NCBI RefSeq assembly: GCF_000802235.1
Contig: NZ_JTDL01000002.1
Span: 1 to 64,000 of the forward strand
Direction of reading: 5' to 3'
Length of the DNA: 64,000 bases
From: Sinomonas humi
Lineage (GTDB): Bacteria > Actinomycetota > Actinomycetes > Actinomycetales > Micrococcaceae
A program made the translations under genes and the position numbers. The notes beneath the pieces were generated by a model. It was given only the letters and a program-made list of their open reading frames with translations. It was not told where the DNA came from and searched no databases. Numbering within the stretch: position 1 is the first letter of the stretch; each line of letters starts with the position of its first letter. Of the stretch, positions 50,763 to 59,037 are shown piece by piece.

Positions 50763-52613
50763 GCCGGCGTAGCGCTCCTCTCGTCCACTTTCGTGTTTTT
50801 GCATGTGTCCCGGATCGGTCCCCTGACTGCTCGAGCCCGGCAACGTCGGCGGAGGCGAGAAGTATTCATGGCCGGTGGGAGTGACGGTAACGATGTCCCC
50901 GCGGGTATCGTCTGGCCCCTCACTCCCGACCACATCCCGGCCCCAGCCCACCGATTCCTTCGCGTGATTGCACGCCTCGCACAGGCCTTGGCCGTTCTCG
51001 ACGCTCGTCTCCCCGCCGGACGCGACCGGCGTCACATGGTCGATGTGCCGAATCGGAGCCTCGCAGTAGGGTGTCCTGCAGACTTGGTCGCGGATCTCGA
51101 TGAACTCGGCGAGCGCCCGAGGGAACCGTCGCAACTTGGAATCCATCGCAGCCAGTTCCCCGGTGCTCGGATCAAGGTACAGGCGGCGGAGCCAAGCCCC
51201 TGCCAGGGAGGCAGCACCGGGAGTCGAGGCAGCACCGGGAGACACGGCAGCACCGGGAGCCGACCGCGCACCGGGAGACACGGCAGTACCGGGAGCCGAC
51301 CGCGCACCGGGAGACACGGCAGCACCGGGAGCCGACCGCGCACCGGGAGACACGGCAGTACCGGGAGCCGACCGCGCACCGGGAGACACGGCAGCACCGG
51401 GAGCCGACCGCGCACCGGGAGACACGGCAGCACCGGGAGCCGACCGCGCACCGGGAGACACGGCAGCACCGGGAGACATGCTGGCTGGCTGCAACGCGGT
51501 ACCTGAGCAGCTCGTTCCCTCGCCGTCCTCGCCGCCCTCCCCGGCCCCGCTTCCTGCTGCCTTGGACATCGAACCGGCAGCCGCGACAACCGTCGCTCTG
51601 GCCTGGCCAGCGGGGATCGTCCCGTACCCCTGAAGCAACGCAGGTTCACGCGCGCCTCCGAAGAGGGCGGAATCTGTCATCACCAGACCCACTCGCAGCG
51701 GCACGGCATCAGCTGTGGCCTGGCCTGTGACGCGCTCAACGAGAGTATCGGCTGCGATCTGCCCCGCTGTCCGCCGGTCCCCCGCCGTCCGCCGGTCCCC
51801 CGCAGCCCTCGCGGTCGCCCCGGCCGCCCTCAGGGCACCAGCCACGGCCGCCGCCTGCGCCACGGGAAGAATGGCGGTGAGTTGCGCCATGGAATCGGGA
51901 AGGCGTCGAACGGTGACCCTACGCTCCCCCTCGGCTTTGCGCACGCGGGCGAGGGCTGCGTCGTCGTCGATCGCATCCACAGCGGCACGAACCGCGTTCT
52001 GGATGCCCCTATCCCCCAAGCCTTCGAGACGGCGCGGATGGCTGGCGAGGTCCTCGTCAACGACGGACCGAGCACTCGGTGAGAGCACCTCGACGCCCTC
52101 GGCCACGAAGATTGCCCGCTCCTCATTGAGCTGGCCCGCCGCCAGCGCACGGAAGGTGTACGGCATCTCGCCCACAAGGCGCTTCGACATAGCAAGAAGT
52201 CGCGCCCCGCGCGCTGGCGACACTTTGCGGGCGAGGGCAACCTGAGCCGATGCGGAGCGCTCGCGCGTCCTCGCGACGCCTCGCCCCGTAGTGGACTCCA
52301 AAGCTGCGGCGCGAGGATCCATCCCCGCCTCGCACAATTCAGCGAAGACCACTTGCACCCTCGCCTGCTCAGCAGCGGCAGCCGCCTTCAACCGCTCGAG
52401 TGCGTCAAGGCGATCTATGAGATCTGGACCCGTCAGATGGTCCGACGCTACGCCGAGACCCAGGCGCGCCAGAAAAGAATTGATGTCCCTCGTCGATGGA
52501 CCTTCCGCCCTGTGCAAGAGGCCGCCGAGCGCAGCCCGCCAATCCTCGCGCGGCTGCCCGGCTTCGCGCGAGCCGACTTCAGCTAGACCAGCTGCATCCC
52601 CCATGCCCTCCAT
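50760..52613 (-). CDS. DUF222 / HNH endonuclease domain protein (13E12 type)
   Basis: A 617-residue protein. A DUF222 region (about 40-350) is followed by a low-complexity block of PGA-rich repeats (about 390-475) and then an HNH nuclease domain (about 505-560) with CRTPYCEAPIRHIDHVTP and LCEACNHAKE. The HNH residues are intact. This is the 13E12-repeat family, abundant in actinobacterial genomes. TAGGCT lies 6 nt before the ATG, with TTGTTT as -35 and an SOS box filling the spacer, so it is probably leaderless and DNA-damage inducible. The repeat block is coded by 36-bp units at about 51221-51480. Confidence 0.9.
   Translation of the reverse strand: MEGMGDAAGLAEVGSREAGQPREDWRAALGGLLHRAEGPSTRDINSFLARLGLGVASDHLTGPDLIDRLDALERLKAAAAAEQARVQVVFAELCEAGMDPRAAALESTTGRGVARTRERSASAQVALARKVSPARGARLLAMSKRLVGEMPYTFRALAAGQLNEERAIFVAEGVEVLSPSARSVVDEDLASHPRRLEGLGDRGIQNAVRAAVDAIDDDAALARVRKAEGERRVTVRRLPDSMAQLTAILPVAQAAAVAGALRAAGATARAAGDRRTAGDRRTAGQIAADTLVERVTGQATADAVPLRVGLVMTDSALFGGAREPALLQGYGTIPAGQARATVVAAAGSMSKAAGSGAGEGGEDGEGTSCSGTALQPASMSPGAAVSPGARSAPGAAVSPGARSAPGAAVSPGARSAPGTAVSPGARSAPGAAVSPGARSAPGTAVSPGARSAPGAAVSPGAASTPGAASLAGAWLRRLYLDPSTGELAAMDSKLRRFPRALAEFIEIRDQVCRTPYCEAPIRHIDHVTPVASGGETSVENGQGLCEACNHAKESVGWGRDVVGSEGPDDTRGDIVTVTPTGHEYFSPPPTLPGSSSQGTDPGHMQKHESGREERYAG
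51221..51480 (-). repeat. 36-bp in-frame minisatellite in the DUF222-HNH gene
   Basis: About six to seven near-identical 36-bp units (two 18-bp halves, with GCACCGGGAGACACGGCAG and GCACCGGGAGCCGACCGC). They encode repeated SPGARSAPGAAV in a spacer between DUF222 and HNH. Copies differ only at single positions (Ala/Thr), which points to recent expansion. Confidence 0.9.
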
Positions 52614-52619
52614 GGTCAG

Positions 52620-52648
52620 AGCCTATCGAATATGTGTTCGAAAAACAA
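52620..52648 (-). promoter_or_regulatory. SOS-box (LexA) promoter of the DUF222-HNH gene
   Basis: Reading the minus strand: -35 TTGTTT (52643-52648), 17-bp spacer, -10 TAGGCT (52620-52625), then 6 nt to the ATG. The spacer contains TCGAATATGTGTTCGA (52626-52641, plus-strand reading), which matches the actinobacterial LexA consensus TCGAAC-N4-GTTCGA with one change. A repressor bound there would block RNA polymerase. Confidence 0.8.
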
Positions 52649-52719
52649 ACAAGCAATCAAATAAGTATTCGACAAGCAGGCGGGTGAGCATAGGGAACAG
52701 GACCGGCGGAAGCGGAAGC

Positions 52720-54138
52720 CTAGTGATGGAAGGCCGGTGCATGTCCCGGGTCAGGGAACGGGGCATCGGCCGAATCGAGGAACTCGACCGCGTTGCGCAA
52801 GTCTTCGAGGAAGCTCGCCGCGAGATCCCGCGTAAAGCCATTGCGCACGACAATCCGCTGCACGGTCAGACCCTCGAGCCCGGCTGGCATGGGATACGCC
52901 GGTACGAGCCACCCCTCCATGCGAAGACGATCCGAGAGGTGGTGCAGGTTCCACTTGTCCGTGTGTCCCTCGCGCAGGCTCCAGGCGAAGACTGGGATAT
53001 CGGAACCGTCATTCCACAGCTCGAACGGCTCCATGGCCCCGATCTCCCGAGCCAAGTACTCAGCGACGTCACGGCACGCTGCGTGAACGGCCCGATACCC
53101 CTCGACCCCCAGCCGCAGGAACAGGTAGTACTGCAGGAGCACCTGGGCGCCCGGCCGGGAGAAGTTGAGAGCGAACGTGGGCATGTCGCCGCCGAGGTAG
53201 CTCACGTGGAACACAAGGTCCTCGGGCAATGCCTTTGTCTCCCGCCATACGACCCAACCGAGTCCCGGGTATACGAGCCCGTACTTGTGCCCCGAGGTGT
53301 TGATCGAGGCGACCCGCGGCAGCCGGAAGTCCCAGACGAGGTCGGGCTGGAGGAACGGAGCGATCATCGCCCCCGAGGCGCCGTCGACATGGATCGGAAC
53401 GTCGAGCCCAGTTGAGGCCTGAATCGCGTCGAGAGCCTCGGAGATCTTCTGCACGGGCTCGTACATTCCGGTGTACGTCACGCCCATGATCGCAACGACG
53501 CCGATCGTGTTCTCATCGACGTAGTCTTCGAGGCCGTGCCCGTCGAGCACGCGGTGCTCCTCGGAAATCGGCACGTAGCGCGCTTCGACCTCGAAGTAGT
53601 TGCAGAACTTCTCCCAGCACACCTGAACAGCGGAGCTCATGATGAGGTTTGGCCGCTCGGTCGGCTTCCCCGCTGCGCGCCGGGCCTGCTGCCAGCGGCG
53701 CTTGAGCGCAAGGCCCGCGAGCATGCACGCCTCGGAGGAACCGACCGTGGACGTGCCGATCGTGTCCCCGGGATCCGGTGCGTTCCAGAGGTCCGCGAGC
53801 ATACGCCAGCAGCGGTGCTCGATCTCCGCCGTCTTCGGGTACTCGTCGCGGTCGATCATGTTCTTGTCGACCGTCTCGGCATACAGCTTGCCGGCCTCGG
53901 GCTCCATCCAGGTCCCCACGAAGGTCGCGAGGTTGAGCCGAGCATTGCCGTCGAGCATCGCGTCGTCGTGGACGATCTGGTATGCCGTCGAGGGCAGGGA
54001 CTCGCCCTCCGGAACCGTGAAGCGTGGGAACACCGAAGCCTCGCCGGGCCGGCTGAACAGCGGGTTCAGCTCGACGTTGACCGACGTGTCGTTGTGAGAG
54101 GCGGGGGAATGGTGAGAAGCTCTGCTAGAGGCGGTCAC
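52720..54138 (-). CDS. gadB: Glutamate decarboxylase
   Basis: A 472-residue PLP enzyme of the GadA/GadB type that converts glutamate to GABA and CO2, consuming a proton. The cofactor residues are D252 in HVDGASGAMIAPF and lysine K285 in TSGHKYGLVYPGLGWVVWR. The C terminus ends in FHH, recalling the C-terminal histidine that closes the E. coli GadB active site at neutral pH. The start is GTG at 54138; TAGGGT lies 6 nt upstream (54145-54150), so its promoter overlaps the end of the enoyl-CoA hydratase gene. No GABA antiporter is adjacent; gabT at 5 kb could use the product. Confidence 0.93.
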   Translation of the reverse strand: MTASSRASHHSPASHNDTSVNVELNPLFSRPGEASVFPRFTVPEGESLPSTAYQIVHDDAMLDGNARLNLATFVGTWMEPEAGKLYAETVDKNMIDRDEYPKTAEIEHRCWRMLADLWNAPDPGDTIGTSTVGSSEACMLAGLALKRRWQQARRAAGKPTERPNLIMSSAVQVCWEKFCNYFEVEARYVPISEEHRVLDGHGLEDYVDENTIGVVAIMGVTYTGMYEPVQKISEALDAIQASTGLDVPIHVDGASGAMIAPFLQPDLVWDFRLPRVASINTSGHKYGLVYPGLGWVVWRETKALPEDLVFHVSYLGGDMPTFALNFSRPGAQVLLQYYLFLRLGVEGYRAVHAACRDVAEYLAREIGAMEPFELWNDGSDIPVFAWSLREGHTDKWNLHHLSDRLRMEGWLVPAYPMPAGLEGLTVQRIVVRNGFTRDLAASFLEDLRNAVEFLDSADAPFPDPGHAPAFHH

Positions 54139-54163
54139 GCGGCCACCCTACTCCCCCACCCGG

Positions 54164-54946
54164 TCACCTCCCTGAGAACAGCGGCTTCCGCTTCTCCTGG
54201 AATGCCTTGAACCCCTCCCGGTAGTCCGCCGAGTCGCACAGCGCGGCCTGCGCCTTGTTCTCGGCGTCCATCGACTCCCACAGCCCCAAGCGACGGTCGC
54301 GGATCTGCGCGACGAGCTCCTTGGACGCCATGTACGCGCCCGTGGCACCCCGGGCCACCCGGCGCACAGTCTCCCGCGTCCGCTCGAGGAGTTCGTCGGA
54401 CGGGAAGGCCCGGCTGAACAGCCCCGACCGCACCGCCTCGGCGCCGCTCATGAGGTCGCCCGTGTAGATGAGGTCGAGCGTGCGATGAAGGCCGAGCCGT
54501 TCGGTGAAGTACCAGTGGCCCCCCGAGTCGAGGGTCGCACCCAGATTGGCGAACGGCGAGCCGATCTTCGCGTTCTCGGCCACGTAGACGACGTCGGTCG
54601 CAAGCAGGAGCCCGAGTCCCACCCCGAGCGTGGCCCCCTGGGCGGCCGCGAAGGTCGGGGCAGGGAACGCTGCCATCTTATGCATGAGCGGCGTGACGAG
54701 CCCGCCGAGGTATCCGAGCACGTCGTCGTCCGCGGGGTCGACGCCGGAGATGTCCCGTCCCGCGCAGAAGGCGCGGCCCTCGCCGCGCAGGAGCAGCGCC
54801 CGCACCTCGCCGCGCGAGGCGGCGGCAGCGGCGTCGTCGTACGCCTGGGTGAGCTCGGCGAGCGCCTCGGGGTCGACGGCGTTGAGCTTCCCGGGTGCGT
54901 CGAGCACCACTTCGGCGATGTCGTCGGCGATGGTGAGCGAGATCAA
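54164..54946 (-). CDS. Enoyl-CoA hydratase/isomerase (phenylacetate pathway)
   Basis: A 260-residue crotonase-fold protein with the oxyanion-hole segment EGRAFCAGRDISG and GATLGVGLGLLLATDVV. The glutamate usual for hydration at the second position appears replaced in the SPFANLGATLDSGG region, where D/G residues stand, so an isomerase (PaaG-like) role is as likely as hydratase (PaaF). It follows paaE by 50 bp on the same strand. Confidence 0.83.
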   Translation of the reverse strand: MISLTIADDIAEVVLDAPGKLNAVDPEALAELTQAYDDAAAAASRGEVRALLLRGEGRAFCAGRDISGVDPADDDVLGYLGGLVTPLMHKMAAFPAPTFAAAQGATLGVGLGLLLATDVVYVAENAKIGSPFANLGATLDSGGHWYFTERLGLHRTLDLIYTGDLMSGAEAVRSGLFSRAFPSDELLERTRETVRRVARGATGAYMASKELVAQIRDRRLGLWESMDAENKAQAALCDSADYREGFKAFQEKRKPLFSGR

Positions 54947-54996
54947 GGATGGCTCCTCGTAGGGTCAGGCGTCATTTGGGTCAGGGCGTCATTGGG

Positions 54997-56178
54997 TCAG
55001 GCGTCGAAGTCGACAGACACGGCGTCCGAGGTGGGCCGGGACTGGCACGTCAGGACGTACCCGCGCTCAAGCTCGTCGGGTTCGAGGGCGTAGTTCTCGG
55101 CCATGTCGACGGTGCCCTTGACGAGTTTGGCACGGCACGTGCCGCACACGCCGCCGGCACACGCGAACGGGACATCCGGGCGCACACGCAAGGCCGCGTT
55201 GAGGATCGTCTCGTTCGCCGCGGCCGGGCTCTTGACGACCCCGGACAGGCCATCGAGACGGAACTCGATGTCGAAGTTCTTGCCCGATTCGTCCTCCACG
55301 ATGGGGCGCCCGATGTTCCCCTCGAGGTTGGTCGGCGTGCCCGTCGTGAAGAGCTCGAAGCGCACCTTCTCCGGCTCGACGCCCCGTGCCGCCAGCGTGT
55401 CCCGCACGAGCTGGACGAGTTCGAACGGCCCGCAGAGGAACCACTCGTCGACGTCGTCGGCGTGGATCACCGTGTTGAGCAGCGTGGTGAGCTTCTCGGC
55501 GTCGACCCGGCCCGAGAGCAGAGGCGAGATGCGCTGCTCTCGCGAGAGGACGTGGTGAAGCGCGAACCGCGAGGGGTACTTGTCCTTGAGGTCGGCGAGC
55601 TCCTCGACGAACATGACGTCCATCGCCGCCTTGTTCGCGTAGACCAAGTCGAAGCGGACGTTCTCGTTCGCCGCGAGGACCGTCTTCGCGATCGCGATGA
55701 CCGGCGTGATCCCCGAGCCCGCCGCGACCGCGACGAACGTGTGCTCGCGCTCGGTGTCGATGCTCGTCGGGTCGTTGAGGCCGGTCATCTTGTGCTTCGA
55801 GATGAAGGCACCGGCCGGGCTCATGACGTCGAGCGTGTCCCCTGGCGCGAGGTGCTCGTTGGCCCACGTCGAGAACACGCCACCGAGGTCCTTCTTGATC
55901 GCGACCCGGATCTCGCTGCTGCCGTCCTCGAAACGCTGCGGGACCGCGCAGATCGAGTAGCTCCGGCGGACCTCCGCGTCGCTGCCCGGCAGCTGGGCGC
56001 GCAGCGCGACGTACTGCCCAGGGATGTAGTCGTACTCGTCGGCGAGCGCGGGCGGGACGGCGAACGTCACCTCGATCGCGTCATTCGTGAGACGCCGCAC
56101 CTCGCTCACCTCGAGTGGGTGGAAGGACGCACGACGGCGCCCGGTCGCCTCGGCGCCCTCGGTCAGCTGGTCTGTCAT
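54997..56178 (-). CDS. paaE: Phenylacetyl-CoA epoxidase reductase subunit
   Basis: A 393-residue FNR-type reductase: FAD-binding domain (RRSYSICAVPQRF), NADPH domain (AAGSGITPVIAIAKTVL, FLCGPFELVQ) and a C-terminal plant-type [2Fe-2S] ferredoxin domain with CAGGVCGTC and a later CQSRP cysteine. It hands electrons to the di-iron epoxidase PaaAC. The ATG at 56178 is set by homology. It lies 20 bp after paaD. Confidence 0.93.
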   Translation of the reverse strand: MTDQLTEGAEATGRRRASFHPLEVSEVRRLTNDAIEVTFAVPPALADEYDYIPGQYVALRAQLPGSDAEVRRSYSICAVPQRFEDGSSEIRVAIKKDLGGVFSTWANEHLAPGDTLDVMSPAGAFISKHKMTGLNDPTSIDTEREHTFVAVAAGSGITPVIAIAKTVLAANENVRFDLVYANKAAMDVMFVEELADLKDKYPSRFALHHVLSREQRISPLLSGRVDAEKLTTLLNTVIHADDVDEWFLCGPFELVQLVRDTLAARGVEPEKVRFELFTTGTPTNLEGNIGRPIVEDESGKNFDIEFRLDGLSGVVKSPAAANETILNAALRVRPDVPFACAGGVCGTCRAKLVKGTVDMAENYALEPDELERGYVLTCQSRPTSDAVSVDFDA

Positions 56179-56198
56179 AGGGAGCACCTCGAAGTCAT

Positions 56199-56684
56199 TT
56201 ACAGCACCTTGAAGTAGTCGAAGGGTTCGTGGCAGTCCTGGCACACGTAGAGCGCCTTGCAGGACGTCGAGCCGAAGCGGGAGAGCTCGCGGGTGTTGAG
56301 CGAGTGGCAGCGGGGGCACTTGACGGCTAGGCCGAGCCGGATGGGACCGGCGGCAGCGTGACCCGTCGGAGGCGCGATCCCGTACTCCTCGAGCTTGGCC
56401 TTGCCCTCCTCGGTCATCCAGTCAGTGGTCCACGCTGGAGAGAGGACGAGATCGACCACGACCTTCTCGTACCCGGCGTCGTGGAAGACGCGCTGAAGGT
56501 CGTCGCGGATCGCGTCCATCGCAGGGCAGCCCGAATAGGTCGGGGTGATGGTGAGGCGGACGGTGCCGTCGGCGTCAACGCGCCCGTCCCGGAGGATCCC
56601 GAGGTCCCGGATGCTCAGCACGGGAATCTCGGGGTCGTTCACGGTCGCGGCGAGGGCGACGACGTCGTCATCGGTCCTGATCAC
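56199..56684 (-). CDS. paaD: Phenylacetyl-CoA epoxidase maturation protein PaaD
   Basis: A 161-residue protein with a MIP18-like (DUF59) domain: VNDPEIPVLSIRDLGIL and TPTYSGCPAMDAI. A C-terminal zinc ribbon follows (CPRCHSLNTRELSRFGSTSCK, CQDC), with four cysteines visible. PaaD is thought to help assemble the iron-sulfur or di-iron centres of the epoxidase. It lies between paaC and paaE. Confidence 0.92.
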   Translation of the reverse strand: MIRTDDDVVALAATVNDPEIPVLSIRDLGILRDGRVDADGTVRLTITPTYSGCPAMDAIRDDLQRVFHDAGYEKVVVDLVLSPAWTTDWMTEEGKAKLEEYGIAPPTGHAAAGPIRLGLAVKCPRCHSLNTRELSRFGSTSCKALYVCQDCHEPFDYFKVL

Positions 56685-56695
56685 GGAAGGCTCCT

Positions 56696-57565
56696 CTACC
56701 AGGTTGCGCCCGGGTGCTTGCGGGCGAGCACCTGCATCTCGGCGAGCAGGTAGCCGAGGTGCTCGGTGTGCTCGCCCCGGCGGCCGCCGCCGCTTGCGCG
56801 GGGAACTGCGGGCAAGGCGAGCGTTGCCTCATCGAGGACGGCACGGATCTCGGCGTCGAACTCGCCGCGGAGCGTTGAGGGGCGCACGCCGGCATCTCCG
56901 ACCCGCTCGGTCAGCTCGTCGTCGTCGAACAGCTCATCCACGTAAGGCCACATGAGCTCGATCGCCGCCTGCATGCGGCGGTGGGATTCGTCGGTGCCGT
57001 CGCCGAGGCGGAGCGTCCACTGGATCGCGTGGTCCCGGTGGTAGTCGACCTCTTTGAGCGCCTTCGCCGCGATCGCGGCGATCGTGCTGTCGGCCGATTC
57101 CACGAGCCGCGAATAGAGCAGACGCTGGTAGATGGCGACGACGAGCTGCCGCGCGATCGTCACCCCGAAATCGCCGTTCGGCTGCTCGAAGATCCATGCG
57201 GAACGGAACTCGTCCTCCTCGCGCCAGTACGCGAGGTCGTCCTCGGTCTTGCCCCACGCGTGGCCCGCGTAGGTGAGGAACGAGCGGGCGTGGCCGAGGA
57301 GGTCGAGCGCGATGTTGCCGAGAGCGATGTCCTCCTCGATCTCCGGCCCGCGCGAGATCCAATGGCCGAGCCGCTGCGCGAGGATGAGCGAATCGTCCCC
57401 GAGTCGCAGCGCGTACTGCGCGACGTCCTCGCTGGGGCGCACCGTCTGGATCGCGATGTCCTCAGGGCGAAGCGCATTGCCGGGGGTCACCCGAGTGGCC
57501 GACGCCGCGGCGTCGCCGAAGCTGTCGAGGGAGTGGTCTGCATGGGCAGGCGTAGGCGCATTCAC
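56696..57565 (-). CDS. paaC: Phenylacetyl-CoA epoxidase subunit PaaC
   Basis: A 289-residue ferritin-like structural partner of PaaA: DDSLILAQRLGHWISRGPEIEEDIALGNIALDLLG-type helices and KALKEVDYHRDHAIQW. The GTG at 57565 overlaps the paaB stop by 4 nt. The first 30 residues are a poorly conserved tail. It forms the core of the multicomponent epoxidase. Confidence 0.92.
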   Translation of the reverse strand: MNAPTPAHADHSLDSFGDAAASATRVTPGNALRPEDIAIQTVRPSEDVAQYALRLGDDSLILAQRLGHWISRGPEIEEDIALGNIALDLLGHARSFLTYAGHAWGKTEDDLAYWREEDEFRSAWIFEQPNGDFGVTIARQLVVAIYQRLLYSRLVESADSTIAAIAAKALKEVDYHRDHAIQWTLRLGDGTDESHRRMQAAIELMWPYVDELFDDDELTERVGDAGVRPSTLRGEFDAEIRAVLDEATLALPAVPRASGGGRRGEHTEHLGYLLAEMQVLARKHPGATW

Positions 57566-57882
57566 AGGTGCTTCACGCCCTCGCTCTTCGTGTAGTACGT
57601 CGCGTGCCGGTAGTCCTTGCCCTGAGGAGACTCGAAGAACGAGCCCTTCGCGTCCGGGTCGGACGCCATGATCGCCTCGGACGGCACGACCCAGATCGAG
57701 ACTCCCTCGTTCCGACGCGTGTACAGGTCGCGGGCGTTGCGCAGCGCCATCTCCGCATCGGGCGCGTGGAGCGAGCCGGCATGGACGTGGGAGAGGCCGC
57801 GGCTCGAACGGACGAAGACCTCCCAGAGGGGCCAGACGTTGGCCTGCTGGCCCGCTGCCTGGCCTTCGTTCTCCTGGCTCAT
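57562..57882 (-). CDS. paaB: Phenylacetyl-CoA epoxidase subunit PaaB
   Basis: A 106-residue protein with the typical core WPLWEVFVRSSRGLSHVHAG and ALRNARDLYTRRNEGVSIWV. PaaB holds the PaaAC complex together. Its ATG overlaps the paaA stop by one base, and its stop overlaps the paaC start. Confidence 0.93.
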   Translation of the reverse strand: MSQENEGQAAGQQANVWPLWEVFVRSSRGLSHVHAGSLHAPDAEMALRNARDLYTRRNEGVSIWVVPSEAIMASDPDAKGSFFESPQGKDYRHATYYTKSEGVKHL

Positions 57883-58901
57883 CACGCCGCACCTGCCTTC
57901 TGCATCTGCTTCTCGCGCTGCTTCCCTGCGTAAGCGCGTGCCGCCTCGCGCACCCACGCACCGTTCGCGTGGGCCTCGCGGCGCCGCGCAAGACGCTGGG
58001 CATTGCACGGGCCGCGGCCCGCGATGACGTCCTTGAATTCCTGCCAGTCGAGCTCCATGTGGATCCACTTGCCCGTCTCCTCGTCGAACCGGAGCTCCGG
58101 GTCGGGGAGAGTGAGCCCGAGGACCTTGACCTGCTCCGCGATCATCCCGACGAAGCGCTGGCGCAGCTCGTCGTTGGAGAACCGCTTGATGTTCCAGGCC
58201 ATGGACTGCTTCGAGTTGGGCGAATCGTCGTCCGGGGGCCCGAACATCATGAGTGCGGGCGCGTAGAAGCGGTTGACGGCGTCCTGCGCCATCTCCTTCT
58301 GCTCGGGTGTGCCGTGGGAGAGCTCGAGAAGGATCTCGAAGCCCTGCCGCTGGTGGAACGACTCCTCCTTGCAGATGCGCACCATCGCACGTCCGTAGGG
58401 GCCGTAGCTTGCCCGGCACAGCGGGACCTGGTTCGCGATCGCAGCGCCGTCGACGAGCCAGCCGATCGCGCCCATATCCGCCCAGCTGCGAGCCGGATAG
58501 TTGAAGATCGAGGAGTATTTGGCCTTGCCGTCCAGCAGCTGCTGGTTCAGGACGTCGCGGGGCGTGCCGAGCGTCTCGGCAGCGGAGTAGAGGTAGAGCC
58601 CGTGGCCCGCCTCGTCCTGGACCTTCGCCATGAGGATCGACTTGCGCTTGAGGCTCGGGGCGCGCGTGATCCAGTTGGCCTCCGGCTGCATTCCGATGAT
58701 CTCTGAGTGCGCATGCTGGGAGATCTGCCGCGTGAGCGTCTTGCGGTACGCCTCCGGCATCCAGTCCTTGGGTTCGATGCGGGAGTCGTCAGCGATGATG
58801 CGGTCAAAATATGCCTGGCCAGCGCGGGTCTCTGGGGACACGGATGCGTCCTGGTCCTCAGGTCGCGGCGCGGGCACGGACTGCAGGGGTGCAGCTGCCA
58901 T
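57882..58901 (-). CDS. paaA: Phenylacetyl-CoA epoxidase catalytic subunit PaaA
   Basis: A 339-residue ferritin-like di-iron oxygenase subunit. Iron-ligand motifs are seen in [17 protein letters not shown] and [13 protein letters not shown] (E-x-x-H type). It epoxidises the ring of phenylacetyl-CoA with O2. A good GAGGAGG precedes the ATG at 58901. It is the first gene of paaABCDE; paaK, paaZ and a PaaR regulator are not in this window. Confidence 0.95.
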   Translation of the reverse strand: MAAAPLQSVPAPRPEDQDASVSPETRAGQAYFDRIIADDSRIEPKDWMPEAYRKTLTRQISQHAHSEIIGMQPEANWITRAPSLKRKSILMAKVQDEAGHGLYLYSAAETLGTPRDVLNQQLLDGKAKYSSIFNYPARSWADMGAIGWLVDGAAIANQVPLCRASYGPYGRAMVRICKEESFHQRQGFEILLELSHGTPEQKEMAQDAVNRFYAPALMMFGPPDDDSPNSKQSMAWNIKRFSNDELRQRFVGMIAEQVKVLGLTLPDPELRFDEETGKWIHMELDWQEFKDVIAGRGPCNAQRLARRREAHANGAWVREAARAYAGKQREKQMQKAGAA

Positions 58902-58920
58902 AGCTCCTCCTCAAATAATT

Positions 58921-58941
58921 ACCGACCGTTCGTTCAGAATA
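58921..58941 (-). promoter_or_regulatory. Candidate PaaR operator and -10 box of the paa operon
   Basis: ACCGACCGTTCGTT (58921-58934) is an imperfect palindrome like the TetR-type PaaR sites (ACCGACC/GGTCGGT half-sites) reported before paa operons. It lies directly downstream of a -10-like TATTCT (minus strand, 58936-58941), where a repressor would block transcription. Confidence 0.5.
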
Positions 58942-59037
58942 TGTGGACGGGCGGATAGGCGTCAAGCCGTCCGTGCCAGCCACGGAGGCACTCGCACGGC
59001 CGCCCTCCGTGCTCTTCTCCCCTGCTACCTTCGCCGC

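Noticed and set aside
50575-50772. A 65-codon frame starting at ATGA over the bkdR stop, encoding HPAQR repeats
   Set aside because: It is translationally positioned like a coupled gene, but it consists largely of the 15-bp repeat read in one frame, has no homology that I recognise and overlaps the HNH gene end. It is probably non-coding.
50760-52613. A mobile element or homing endonuclease insertion at the HNH gene
   Set aside because: DUF222-HNH proteins are free-standing chromosomal genes. No terminal repeats, target duplications or intron/intein signs flank it.
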